64,000 bases of DNA, taken from the NCBI GenBank assembly GCA_000149265.1, contig CH003021.1, positions 1,136,462 through 1,200,461 on the forward strand, in the 5' to 3' direction. How positions within the stretch are numbered: position 1 is the first letter of the stretch; every line of letters begins with the position of its first letter. The notes below the pieces were generated by a model that was not told where the DNA came from, ran no database searches, and saw only the letters and a list, made by a program, of their open reading frames with translations. This DNA comes from Ciona savignyi (taxonomy: Eukaryota; Chordata; Ascidiacea; Phlebobranchia; Cionidae). Below are positions 1 to 11,842 of the stretch, in pieces. The translations under genes and the position numbers were made by a program.

Positions 1-2622
1 TTACTTGCATTTTAATTGATCTATCGCTGACTGTAGTCTGTGGATGTGAAGATGCCTTTCTGTATATGGCCATATAGGACGAGGCAATAAAAATAAATAC
101 AGCAAGATTTATCGATACAATTGTAATTGTTATTATCCAGCCATTTGTCGAGGAAGTGACAAACAATTTTGAGATGCAAACACTACTAGATGAATAATAG
201 CCGTATAGGCCTTTAATTTGATTGTTTGGGCTATACATGCTGAGATATGTAAGCATTGAATACCAAGACGCATTTCCACCTTCTAAAAGTTCCGTCGAAT
301 TCGGAACATAAACTCCAATCTGATCTGTGAATTTTCGCACACTGGAAAGAGAAACAATTGTGGAGTTAAAAAACTTGCTCGGTAGCCATGCACCCTCCAC
401 CACAGTGTCTGCAAACCCTGGATAAACTGGAAGAAATGCAAGAGCAAAAGCGGAGCTCCATGCAGTTATAACTGCAATCACCACATATTTAAATTTTAGA
501 TTTTGTGACTGAAGTGGCATAAATACTCCATGGAGCCTTAAAAGCGTTAAAACGCATAAGATGAATACTGACGTTTCGCTGGCGATGGTGGAAAGTATTC
601 CTAAATGTTGACATGTTAACCCTGTTCTCCATTTCTCATCCTCAAAGCAATAACGACCAGAGAATAGCACTGAATAGACGGCTATTATAATGAGGTATAA
701 ACCCATTAGAAAATCAGAAATAGCAAGATTGAAAATCAGAAAGTGATTCATCTTTGAAACAATTGACGATTTTATAAGCTTATTTTTTCTTGAAATGGTT
801 TTTACAATAACATATCCATTTCCAAGAATTGCAACAAGTGCCATTATCCAAAGCCATACGCGAAGAAAAACACTGCTGATCATTTCGTTTCTCGACGAGA
901 TCACGTCAGAATCAAGTTTGGGAGGACATTCGTCACTACTATCGGCACAGTCGCTGAAATCGTCAAAAGTAAATGTTGATGGTACCGAGCTCGGATTTGT
1001 ACCAGTAGTGCAGTTAAAACGATTTGGACAGAATGACTCATCGGAAAAGTCGTTGCAATCAAAATATCCGTTGCAAACGAAAGCTTTGTCGATGCTTATC
1101 AACCTACAAATAGCTACATTTTAACATTGCATACCATATGGTACAACAACTTACCCGGTAGCATTACAGAAATGCCGTCCATCGCACTGTGATTCCTCAA
1201 ATGAAACTCTTGGTTGACAGGGTGACCATTTTCCATCACAAATATCTTCCGATGTTAATGTATAATTGTTCTCACAAGTATATACCAATGAACTCGAATT
1301 TAGAAAGAATTTCTGAAACCGGCAAAACTCTTGCTCTGTGTCACAAAGTCCACCACATTCGTCACTTAAGTCATAACATTCTGGTTTTCCGTCACATTGG
1401 TATGCCTTGCGGTTGGAAACGGCACCAGCGTCTCCTGGGCAAGTCATCACTTTTGAAACTGTTCCCAGTCTGCAGTATTGCTCATCGCGGCCGCTTTGGC
1501 AGTTTACAATTCCATCACACACCCTGTTAAATCTGAGCGTTCGATTTCCACCACATTGGAACGTTCCACGAATACAACCCGCCCTACCTCCAACACACAC
1601 ATTTTGGCATACATCAGGAATAAATGGAATTTCACAAAGACATTCGTCAGATAAATCGTGACAGTCAAAAATTCCATCACACACCTGTAATTTTAATAAC
1701 AAACATTAATGTGTGGTATTTTATATATAATGCATTTGGACCACATAAAAGAAGTTTGGTCTATAAATGAAAAATTTTTAACAACTAAAACTAAGAATAT
1801 ACCTGTCTATTCGATATGACAAGCCTTTTATCAAAGCATGTAAAGCAAGTTGATTCATTGTTTGAGTTTCTGCATACATCAGCATCATCGTAACAATGCA
1901 CCAGTCCATCGGACACATACATTTGAGGCAAAACACAGATATCGTCTCTTTTACCAAAACTACATTTAAGACCTGGTTGGTCTCGTATCTCATCGGATCC
2001 ATCTCCGCAATCGTCTTTACGGTTACAAGCAAACAACATGTTGATACATTTGCCGTTGTTGCACTGTGTGGAGATAATTTTCAATATTGTTGCTTGATTT
2101 TTAAGAACATTTACCACATTACGTTTACTCATTGATTGTATGATACATCCAAAATTACTAAAGTACAGAGCCTCGTAAAGTTGTTGCATACCTGGAAAGA
2201 ATTTCTCGAACAAGTACTATTTTTGTTGCATGTACTTTGCCATGGGCGGCATGAACTACGCACAACATTGCAGTTCGTCTCGTCACTTCCGTCCCCACAA
2301 TCATCTCTGTGATTGCAAAAATTTTCCGCGGCAACACAAGCGGTATTCTCGCACTTGTAGGTCCCGCGTGTGCATGCTACAGTGCCTTCTTCTGCATCAT
2401 TTTGTGGTCGCAGGTTTGTTGGCCGCCGTGTGCCGCTTTGAACTGGATATGAAAAACAACAATTTTACTAACAGCTTATACAATGTATTAGGCATTATTT
2501 AATACCATTATTATTGGCATAACAATATAATGTTACACATTAATCTTACCATTTAACATGCTGGAAGCAAGGCAGATGACAATTAATTCAGTTCCGGCAA
2601 AAATTTGAAGTTGCAGCATCAT
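1..2622 (-). CDS. LDLa-containing rhodopsin-class GPCR (5' part, cut by left window edge)
   Basis: Exons on the minus strand: 2550-2622, 2192-2442, 1803-2063, 1155-1684, and 1-1103 (continuing past the edge, or ending at a GTAA donor right at the edge). Phases agree at every junction. The first exon encodes a Met-Met start and a hydrophobic signal peptide. Exons 2-5 hold about eight LDL-receptor class A-like modules, recognisable from CDG..DCxDxSDE-type ends such as [12 protein letters not shown] and [12 protein letters not shown]; some are degenerate. The last exon carries TM1 (LGNGYVIVK), TM2 ([13 protein letters not shown]), TM3 ([17 protein letters not shown]), TM4 and TM5. The TM2 motif is typical of the LGR/relaxin-receptor and molluscan GRL101 group, so this is probably a cell-surface receptor of that type. 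The E/DRY position after TM3 reads LRL. TM6, TM7 and the tail lie outside the window. Ligand unknown. Confidence 0.88.
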
Positions 2623-2853
2623 CAAATGTCTAAACGCACATCCTTAGCTTGGAACTAAATAAAAATAAAGTTATGGGATAATAAACCTTATATACTAATT
2701 ATTATAAAAACATGAATAAAAAAGTTACACATCTATTAGTATGCTTAGATCGATTCTCTATAGATGAACCATAATGTTTTCTAACACCAGCGTACACAAC
2801 TTTACCAAACAATTACTAATACGACCAAGTTTTATGATATAAGCTGATATCCG

Positions 2854-3288
2854 TTGCAGTACGAGTCATGTCCTATAAATGTACCACAAATGACGCATTC
2901 GTCGTCATTACCGAAAAAAGTTAGCAACCGGTTCCCTATTCTAAACGCGACACTCACAACTTCACGTTTAGAACAGGAATCGGTAACCAATTACACACGT
3001 TTAAAATACGAATTTGGCAATTGCATGCCTAGGTCTATATTCACAATTAGTATTGAAGCGGTTGTGTCGGTGGAAATCGATCTTAGCAAAGTAAGGGTTC
3101 GAAACATTTATACTGGAAATAAAGGTGTACGCAATTGCATTGTTTCGTCGTTTTATGACATACGAAGACGGTTGGTTGTGCTATTCAATTGTAGAACCTA
3201 TGCAATCAATATAACAAACGTACAAAATTCTTACAAGATGATTGGCCACAATTTTATATCGATAAAAATAGTATCACATACCAACTGA
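2854..3288 (+). CDS. Unassigned 144-codon open frame, doubtful
   Basis: An ATG-started frame of 144 codons with four NC dipeptides and no stop, in DNA that is otherwise full of stops. I do not recognise the protein. It has no evident signal peptide, membrane segment or motif, and no convincing flanking splice sites. It lies about 230 bp upstream of the divergently oriented receptor start. It may be chance, or a fragment of a decayed gene. Confidence 0.22.
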   Translation: MQYESCPINVPQMTHSSSLPKKVSNRFPILNATLTTSRLEQESVTNYTRLKYEFGNCMPRSIFTISIEAVVSVEIDLSKVRVRNIYTGNKGVRNCIVSSFYDIRRRLVVLFNCRTYAINITNVQNSYKMIGHNFISIKIVSHTN

Positions 3289-4450
3289 TGTTTATTAATA
3301 AGTAAAAATATTATTCCTTAATATGATTACTAATAATTTAGCACTTTGGTAAAATATAATTAATATATTTATTATTACTTTGCCTAACTTTGGGATGTGA
3401 TGATGCACTATGCATATTTATGCACCTGCAACCCTTATGTTGGGGACTTCTAGAAAAGGGGTTTAAGATAGGTCTGGGTCATACGCATCATTTTTATTCG
3501 TATTCACAATTTGTATATATATTTAGGTTAGTTTTGTGTTTCTAGCTCATTTACGCGTAATAAGATTGAATTAATGATTGGTTGTGCATACTTTATTTTA
3601 GGGACTTTCCCGGGGTACACTGGGTCATTTAAATTCTAGTTGTTTTTTTTTTATTTGTGTTGTTTATCTTTAATTTCTTAGGAATTTAAGTAAATATTCC
3701 TTTCTTATCCGGAAATATTAACGATAAAGCCAAAAATGCTTAAAAATGGGCCTCGTTTTCAATTTTTTTTATAGCGGAAATTTTCCTTGGTTTTTATGTA
3801 AAACTTAACGTCGTTGCAAAAAAAGAGCATGTCAGTGAGAATCTCTGTACTTTGTTACCTGTTTTGATTACCCCTTCCTGTCAATAATGTGACGACATGG
3901 AATGACTGCCAGGAGCGTGATATATAACAGAAATAAAATGTCTAATCGAGTTAGATCTTTTGGGTGTGTAAGCTTATATGGTTTGGATCTACGGCGGAAA
4001 ATTCTAGGTATATTGCGTTGTGAAAATTCCCAAAGCACGACTGCCGTTTTGTGAATGTTCGGCGCCGGTTATTCCATAACAGCCGATATTTCAGAACAGA
4101 ATTATTGTACTTATATGGTAAGGACAGTTGAAGGTGAATGAAATAAACTGCGAGAAAGGGGCGAACGGATTTTACATGCCGCAAGTTACTACGGGAAATC
4201 CGTTAAAATATAAAAAATGGGATAACTGATATCCACAACGAACCATTTCCCCATCACTTAACCGCACCCAAATCATTGATTAGTCTGCTTTAACTATAAC
4301 ATAATAACAGCAATAAAATGAACTAATGATATATGTCGTGATAAATTGTGAATAAGGGAAACCCCCACCAATACCAAGAATATAAGCACATTAAATAAAA
4401 ACGGTTGATACGTGTAATAAAGATACGATGATACGGTACAAAATAGTTGA

Positions 4451-4634
4451 ATAGGATAGGATATTCATGTTTATCCCCGTGAATGGGAAAACCTAGGGGG
4501 TTATCACACGGGCAATCGTCAGATCACCTCGCGCCCATCGTCGGGTTACCGGAGCTATTGCAGTCAGTGTGTTGTATATGATAGACACGTTCCTTCAATT
4601 TGGTAGAACCCATTATCATCGGGGCCGGACAGTT
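4451..4634 (-). repeat. tRNA-derived SINE, head-truncated
   Basis: Same family as the full copy at 5131-5432 but lacking the tRNA-like head. It keeps the GGATAGGATATTCATG tail side and the body up to the AGAACCCATTA region. Confidence 0.75.
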
Positions 4635-4696
4635 GTTACGACGATATAGAAATGATGATGATACTGCGTTACGGTTGATCCACTTTCTTGTGGTAA

Positions 4697-5477
4697 ACTA
4701 GAGAGTGTAAACAACGTGTTTAACTACCACTATTCTTACAACACAATTTGTATGCTATGTGTTTATGCAAGCAGGGTCCATAACCACATTTGATGTATTT
4801 TATACACCTAGTATGTAGTCTGTTTATGAATGCAGAAACGCTTGTATCTCTAGGGTAATAAACTGATGTTATAGAATATAGATGTTTATTACCCAATATA
4901 TGTTCTTTTCAGATATGAGTAGCCTAGTCAGATTCGTGTTATCTAACATACCAACAAGTTTTAACCCAAATGCCATAGTTTTGTTTGTGCAAGCATAAAC
5001 GCATGGGTACCATAGTTACCAAACCAAACTTCCATTCCAGCTGTAGTTAAAACAAAGAATATTGGTGTTAGAATTGCGAACATTTTACCACATGTTTTAA
5101 ATCAAAGCATCTTGTCCAGCGCTATAGTGAAAAGGATAGGATATGCTACTCATGTCTATCCCCGTGATTGGGAAAACCAAGGGGGTTAACACACGGGCAA
5201 TCTTCAGATCGCCTCGCGCCCACCGTCGGGTTACCGGAGCTTTTGCAGTCAGTGTGTTGTATATGATAGACACGTTCCTTCAATTTGGTAGAATCCATTC
5301 ATCCGCTTGGTTCAGAAAGTGTCCGTAAAGTGCCTTGCCCAAGGACACAACCGACTAGCTAGCGACCAGTTTTGCACCTGCAACCATTCGATTGAAAGGC
5401 GACGCACTTAACCGCTGGACCAACCGGGCGGACGAGAAGAAGCTAAATTCTTAAAACAGTGCGATTTAACCCATAAT
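4697..5477 (+). mobile_element. Helitron-like repeat, internally deleted copy (copy 3)
   Basis: It starts ACTAGAGAGTGT like the longer copies at 11843 and 35151 and follows them through the GTGTTTAAC, GGGTCC and AAGCATAAACGCATGGG landmarks. It lacks the tandem units and rejoins the shared CCCATAAT end. A SINE at 5131-5432 interrupts it. Boundaries come from comparing the three copies by eye. Confidence 0.6.
5131..5432 (-). repeat. tRNA-derived SINE, near full length, nested in Helitron-like copy 3
   Basis: Read on the minus strand it begins with a tRNA-like head (A-box-like GCGGTTAAGTGCG, B-box-like region GGTTGCAGGTGC), then a conserved body, and ends in CATG..ATATCCTATCC repeats. The split of copy 3 around it shows that it inserted later. 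Confidence 0.82.
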
Positions 5478-5886
5478 AAAATAAATAAATGAGGTGCCTA
5501 CGAGTCCAGCGTAAATCACATGTAGCACACCAAACTTTGGGCTTTTGAGTGCACGGAAAATGCGGTATCAGAACAAAATCATATATTTCATCTCATACAG
5601 AAACTAATTTGGAAATAATGAAACTTGTGACATGCGGTCGTCTAGGCGAAAAAAAACGTTTATGACGCATATTATAACGTTTTAACATGGACATCAAAAA
5701 AACATGTAACAGATTAAATAATAATGGGTTGAAAAATCTTACAATACTCTTTATGTATGATATAGCATGGGGGTTAGAAAGGCATTTAGAAAATACTGAT
5801 ATCCTGTTGGATCGGTAAACAATAATAGTGGTGGGTGGTTTTAAAAATGGTTTACACTTTCTGGTCTAACTTAAATTTAATATGAT

Positions 5887-8800
5887 TTACAATCTTCGGC
5901 CAATAGCTTGCATTGCAGATTCAAACTGGTCAATTATTCTCTCCCTCATGGGTGATCCAGTGGAGCGTACTTTATTTATTATCTCTTCATACTCTTTAAA
6001 ATGTTTTGAGGCCGCTGACCTGTTACCTATGTTCATTTGATTAAGGGTCTGTCCATACAAACACTGGCAAAATAGTGCTAAAGTACCATCATCAGAAAAA
6101 ATTGTTGGACGCAGACGATCCAACATTTGATCAAAGATAACGCTAGCTTGTATATGGTTACCAGAGTTAGCGATAGTGGTTGCACATAAACTACGTACAG
6201 CATCTGCTTCCATTGAGTAGTTTTCATTGCACTCTTTGAGAATTGAGCTTGCAATTTCTATAACTCTATCCCGTATATTTGGTATACTCTCTAATGGTGT
6301 AATATTAGATAACAATTCCATGTAAGAGCGTAGTTTTCTTTGCAGTGAGGAGCGTTGAAGCAAACGTGCTGCACAAATAAATATGAGATACGATCTTCTT
6401 GGAAAATCCTCAACAGCGTATGTTTTAGCAATCACACTTAGTTGGCAAGCTGTAGTGTGATCGGAGGATGGATCGTTCTCTATTTCCTAAATTAATATTG
6501 ATGCAGTTAAAACACATCATAAAGAAAGCCTAGATAACTTAATAGGTAACATTTTCAGTATAACAATACAGGTGACTGTATACACCAGTGGTCCCCAACT
6601 GGCACGAAGTGATCTGCGGACCAGTACTGGAGAACTACCTACTAGGCAGCATCATCTGTATGGTTAACTTCTATTTTTCCTGTTTTATTTTTGTGATGCA
6701 TATCTTTTTTTACACTCAGTTGTTTTTCAAATCACTAAAAGTTCGAATCCTACTTGTGACGTCACAAAGTCGCTTTTTAGCACATTTAGAAGGCTTGTGT
6801 GCAATTCATAATAACAAAACCTTGTGCATCCATTCAAAATTTTTAAATCGAAAAAAAAAAAGGATTTTTATTTAAACCACTGAATATATGTTGTACACGG
6901 TTTACCAGCCATTTATTATCTAATATCAGCTTAAATTAAAGTCAGCATGATTCTAATTGATCAATCCAATTTTTACCGCAAGCTTTTTGATAATAAACAA
7001 TAATTACCACGCTTACTTTATTTAAGGTAGTTACATCTAAAACTATTAAACTTAAACGAAGTGTTCAACTTACCTTATAGCCCTTTATAAACAAATCTGC
7101 GCCGACATTTGATGAGTCATTACTTTGTTTCAATTTGCAAAGTGCAAGTTTTAACATCATTATGCCTTTGTGATGACCTCTTTCCATTCGTTGTAACATC
7201 CGTTCAAACAAAGGAATCACGGATTGAAACTTTTTTGAAACCCACAAAGTATTGGCATCCTCTATTAAAATTATAGCTTTGTAATCAACCGGGTTTAGCA
7301 ATAAGTATGTCTGGTGTTATAAATCCTTATAATAACATTATAGTGGAGCTACTCCATTAGCATGTGGCTCTAAATCATTGTATATAGTTACTTGCGTTAT
7401 TACAGTGACATATGTCGTTGGTTAAGTCATCACCTTTCTTTCAGTCAAAAGGTTTAGTGACATCGCCTAAACCACCACATGATTAGGTTAAACTAGACTA
7501 TGGAAACCTGTATACAACACCTCGTTATAGCTTCAGCAAACCAACAATGGACATGAGGTAATTGAATGAATGCCTAAAAAACGCCTCATGCGTTTTTCCA
7601 TTTATTCTGGTGGGATACAATTTTTAATTTTTGCTGCGATCAGCAACACCAGCAATAATACCAGGAAATCAAGCCATCTAACTAAACAATGCATTTAAGT
7701 ACCATGACAAGTTAGTAATGTTATTGACAAGTTAGTAATGGATTTCTTGCTAAAATAGGTTTATTAATTCTAAAATAACTAATAAATGGTCAAACCTTCT
7801 TCAATTGCCTGATGAAGGTCATTTTCGGGTGATTCAAAGAATGTAGATTCACTTTTACTGAATTCTAAAAAAATAACTGGTCAGTACATTTGCTGGTTAT
7901 GTGTACTGATTCTAATACAAATATGAAATTTTGTACGATAGAATGTTACATTTATACTTTTTTTAATACAAATATTACATTTGTACTTTTGAGTTGTTTT
8001 AGATGAAGTTAAAATCATTTTGTTTAATAGAAATAAATAGCAGCTACCACAAAACCACAGGTACCACTGGAATGAATAATAAATAGGGAATTTGATATGC
8101 AACATCCGAAGGTTTATTCCAATATCAAAAATACAATACAAGTCTAAGCTTGGATGATCTAGCAGAAATTATTTTGAGGGTTGGTAATTTTGAAAAAAAG
8201 TTGCATCACTGAATTTGAACACAACTGTATTCATTTTATTGCTGGACTTTTTAGTATACATGTCGAAAAAAAACGTCACAAAAGCATAAATAAAACCCTA
8301 GTTCAACCAGTCTGCATACTTTTTCATGCTAAATAAACACAGTATTTACAATATAACAACAATTAATTTATAAATACTAGATAACAGTGATAATTTATAA
8401 AACAATTGTAATTATTTTATGTACAGGATAACAGATACATTTTTGTATTGGTGTACAAATTAAGAGAGAAAATTTAAATTTATTTAGCCAACATTTCATA
8501 GATAATTTATATACAAAGTAGGCTAACAGTTATAATTTTAATTACAATAACAGAAAATAGGACATTATTTTGCTCGGGCAGCTTTACAGTATTAGTTTTG
8601 CACACAGCAAATTAAGTATAAGTAAAAAATAAATATAAACTGAAAAATATTAAGTTCTGAAGTTGTTTTATTAAGAAAGCGATATTTATACAATAATTTG
8701 GCTTGGAATAAAAGAGCATAACAAAACTAAGGGTTGTCATAAGAAATTGGGTTATTGTCATCTGTTGAGCTGATAAAATAATAAAATCATCATATTGATT

Positions 8801-10633
8801 AGATTTGCAAGTTTTACCACAGACAGAGCATGACCAGTTAATAACCATAAACTCATTGATATTTATATACTAGTACCACTCATAACAAAGCATTGTTAAT
8901 AAATAAATACAAACTAGATTTTTTTGTATTAGAAATAAATAATCAGTCAATTTCGATGTCCTGCTAGGATAAACCACCAAGATTTAGAATGTTGCATATT
9001 TCTTCTTTATATCGTAATGTTATTTTACCAGTACCAAGTACATTTTTTGTGCTTATTGTGGATTTCTTTAAAATGATCGATTCTGTATGTTTGCTCTTAA
9101 AGAGGTAATATCATGACCTAAAAAGTTTTCCCATGCCACTATTCTCACGTGTTTTGTAATAATTGGTTGCGATTTTCTGTAAAAAATAACCAATGACTGG
9201 CCCCACTCTTTCTTAAGTACTTATTAGTCCAAGATGATGGACTCACTGTACTTCATCTATGTTTAATGGCACTTTCAATTCTTGTGCTATCTTCACCAGC
9301 ACATTTTCACCAACTTCAAAATTACAGGACAACTCGGGTTCATCATATATTCTTAAATTTCCTTCCCTTCAATATTGTTACAAAGCATCCTTTTAATATT
9401 ACATCTTGTTTTTCTAATTTTTAAACTAGCATCTTTTAGCATTTGGGTTTTCCAGCACTTTTCGATAGCTATCAGCTCACATATTTTTAGTCTAGATTAT
9501 TCATTTGTGGCTATTGAGTTTAATCTTATTTAAGTATCAGTACTTTTTTTAGAATTTTTCTTTGCAATTTTTTAGTTAACAGCTTTTCCCTTAGACATAT
9601 CTGTATAATTTTACACTTGGTATTTCTTATTTATATATAATAACAAACTCAAACAGGCATGTAAGGAATAAAAACTAAAGACTGTTTGACCATGTATCCA
9701 TCAGGAAAACATACGGAAATTACATTGTTCAATTTTTGGGTTTTAGTTATTCAGTGATTAAGACTGTGTCCACATTCTCCAGGGATTATGATACATTGCA
9801 AAGAGTTCCTTAAACAAATATACCATTCTACTAAAAATAATTTAAATAATTAAAGTCCCAACCTGTGGTAAATGCAGTGTTAGTGTTAAATTTCATTTGG
9901 CTTGTAGGTGCCGCTTTTTTCCAAGCTCCTGATGTAGATGGTATGTTACCAGTACGATTTGTTTCAGAAAAATGCGTGTTTGAATCTGTTGCACTTTTAT
10001 CCGTTTCTTTAATGTGCTCGGATGATTGTGTGGCATGTTCATAAAACCCATGAATGTTCCCTGTTGTTTGTTTGCTGGATTGACTTTCATTTGTTGGCAA
10101 TTTTGATTTTTCTTCCGGACTGTTTTCACTGTAGAAAGCATGATTATAAAAGCTATTTCCTTATTCAAACTAATATAAGTGTAAGTTTAACATGAAAATG
10201 TCTACATGGCATACCGCAGTTCAAATTTGATTTGCAGTCCTCTTTCATTCAATATATTTGGAAATTGAGCATGTGCTTCCTTGTGTACTTCATTGGCTAA
10301 TGAGCCATCCTGCAGTTTTACTTTTATGCGCCGAAACTCCAAGGCAAATGTGCGTACTTTAAAATGAAGAGAGCGACCGCCTGACGTTGTTTTGAAATTA
10401 TAGGTATGCAACCGAGGATATAGTTTGTACATTATAAAGCACATTGCTGCTGCGATGCCTCCTTTATTGACAAAATACTCCTTCAACTGGTCTGTAAGTT
10501 CAGAGTTCCTTATAAGAGAAGTACTAAGTTCTTTTTGTTTTCCGTTCCACTCGAATTCGTTTGGCACTTTCTCCGGAACACACTTTTGGCTGAACAGTAC
10601 AACAAATTCTGCACTATCAGTATGGACGGCCAT
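5887..10633 (-). CDS. Unknown gene A: 513-aa protein, five exons, paralogue of gene B
   Basis: Exons (minus): 10215-10633, 9863-10128, 7796-7864, 7074-7261, 5887-6486. Coding length is 1,542 nt including the stop. The start is the MAVHTDSAEF methionine, whose exon is exactly as long as gene B exon 1 (419 nt). I do not recognise the family. The N-terminal ~140 residues form a compact conserved block (KGGIAAAMCFIMYKLYPRL; ALEFRRIKVK). Exon 2 is a Ser/Thr-rich low-complexity linker. Exons 4-5 are helix-rich with paired-helix spacing that looks TPR-like (FQSVIPLFERML, FPRRSYLIFICAARLLQ, LFCQCLYGQTLNQMNIGN). There is no signal peptide or membrane segment, so it is probably intracellular. Intron 1 is 86 bp; intron 2 is 1,998 bp. 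The function is unknown and should not be guessed from the TPR-like look. Confidence 0.8.
6583..6885. mobile_element. Possible hAT-type MITE remnant in intron 4 of gene A
   Basis: The segment opens CAGTGGTCCCCAACTGGCA, followed by CTGCGGACCAGTACTGG, which matches the usual start of many animal hAT elements. The right end is only a weak ACCACTG at 6879-6885 and I see no target duplication, so it is partial or decayed. Confidence 0.4.
7865..9862 (-). other. Intron 2 of gene A, 2.0 kb, no recognisable content
   Basis: AT-rich intron sequence with no identifiable exon or mobile-element end. The matching intron of gene B is only 96 bp, so this one has expanded, or the other has shrunk, since duplication. 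Confidence 0.6.
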
Positions 10634-11000
10634 CGTAAGCTTGAGTACTAGCACTAAACAACACAATAGTAAAAGTACTTTAACCATAGAAGGATGTGGT
10701 TTCAAACAGATAACGTTTACAATCAAGCCAAGCAACTGTAACGGTGGTAAATTTCCCAAAAAATATTTTAGGGAAACCCCCTTCCTTTGTATCTTCTTTC
10801 GGAAACTTAAGCACATTTAACCATAAATATCTTAAAACTTCTCATATTTTGATGTCCGTAGGTGCAGGTATATAAAACAATTTTCAAACCAAACTTTGAT
10901 AATAGTTTGGAAATCAATCGAGACTTGTGTAATACCAATTGAAACTCTTTACCATGCACCCAAACAAACCTATCCAGCTCAGTGCAATGCTATATTTAGT

Positions 11001-11309
11001 ATAGAATAGCATAGGTTATTAATGTATATCCCAGTAAATGGGAATACCAAGAGGTTAACACACGAGCAATCGTTTGATCACTACGCGCCCACCGTCGCGT
11101 TACCGAAGCTATTGCAGTGTCTTGTGTATGATTCACGCGTTCCTTCAATTAAGTAGAACCAATTAATCCGCAGACATTATTTAATAAATGCCTACCTATA
11201 AGGACACAACTGACTAGCTAGTGATCATTTTCGAACCTGTCAGCCTTCCGTTGAAAGCACATGCACTAATCATCCAGACTGCACTCGTCCACCAGACTAA
11301 TCAGTCGGA
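11001..11309 (-). repeat. tRNA-derived SINE, degenerate full-length copy
   Basis: Same landmark order as the 5131 copy (tail, CGCGCCCACCGTCGCGTTACC, GGACACAAC.GACTAGCTAG, head) but with many substitutions, so an old insertion. Confidence 0.7.
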
Positions 11310-11842
11310 CATTTAAACGACTATTTTCTTTAGGAATCCTTAGATCATACATTCTTACTTGAATAAAATATTCACAAAGAAACAACACTACCCAATTTAT
11401 CAGTAACCGCTATTGCTTAACAAATACATTAAATATTCCAACGAACCATTATTTTCACCGCTTTACATCGAAAAGCATCAACCATTATTTCGATTTAATT
11501 GAATACAACGGATGCTGTACTTTCAAGCACATTTATTCCGAAACTTATTACAGCAATTCCGCCCATCTAATGGCAACCAGATGACCGCAACCGCTACAAA
11601 GTAGTTCTCCACAAGAATGGTCCTACATAACCGAGTAGTCAACAAAAACTTCCTAGAACGCGGCGGTATTTTAGCATATTTCTCGGCCAGTCAAATTGTT
11701 TTTATAGAATTACAATACGAAAAACACAACTACAATTTAATTTACCCAGTGTACCCCCAAAAATATCTCAAAATGGAATACGCCTAACCAATCATAAATA
11801 AATCTTATTGTAGGTATAAATGAAAACACAAAACTAAGATAA

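Larger units (their letters stand above)
2623..5886. other. Gene-poor intergenic stretch between receptor and unknown gene A
   Basis: No gene with a recognisable family is visible. The stretch holds an unassigned plus-strand open frame (2854-3288), a truncated SINE (4451-4634), and a deleted Helitron-like copy (4697-5477) that itself contains a SINE (5131-5432). The segment 3300-4450 is plain AT-rich DNA with no structure I can name. Confidence 0.6.

Noticed and set aside
1189-1661. Plus-strand open frames across the receptor exons
   Set aside because: Antisense shadows of the Cys-rich LDLa exons; no family match and no splice context.
3951-4184. Minus-strand 77-codon frame
   Set aside because: No recognisable motif, no splice partners, ordinary length for chance.
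10425-10820. Plus-strand 131-codon frame
   Set aside because: Exact antisense of conserved exon 1 of gene A; a matching antisense frame is broken in gene B.
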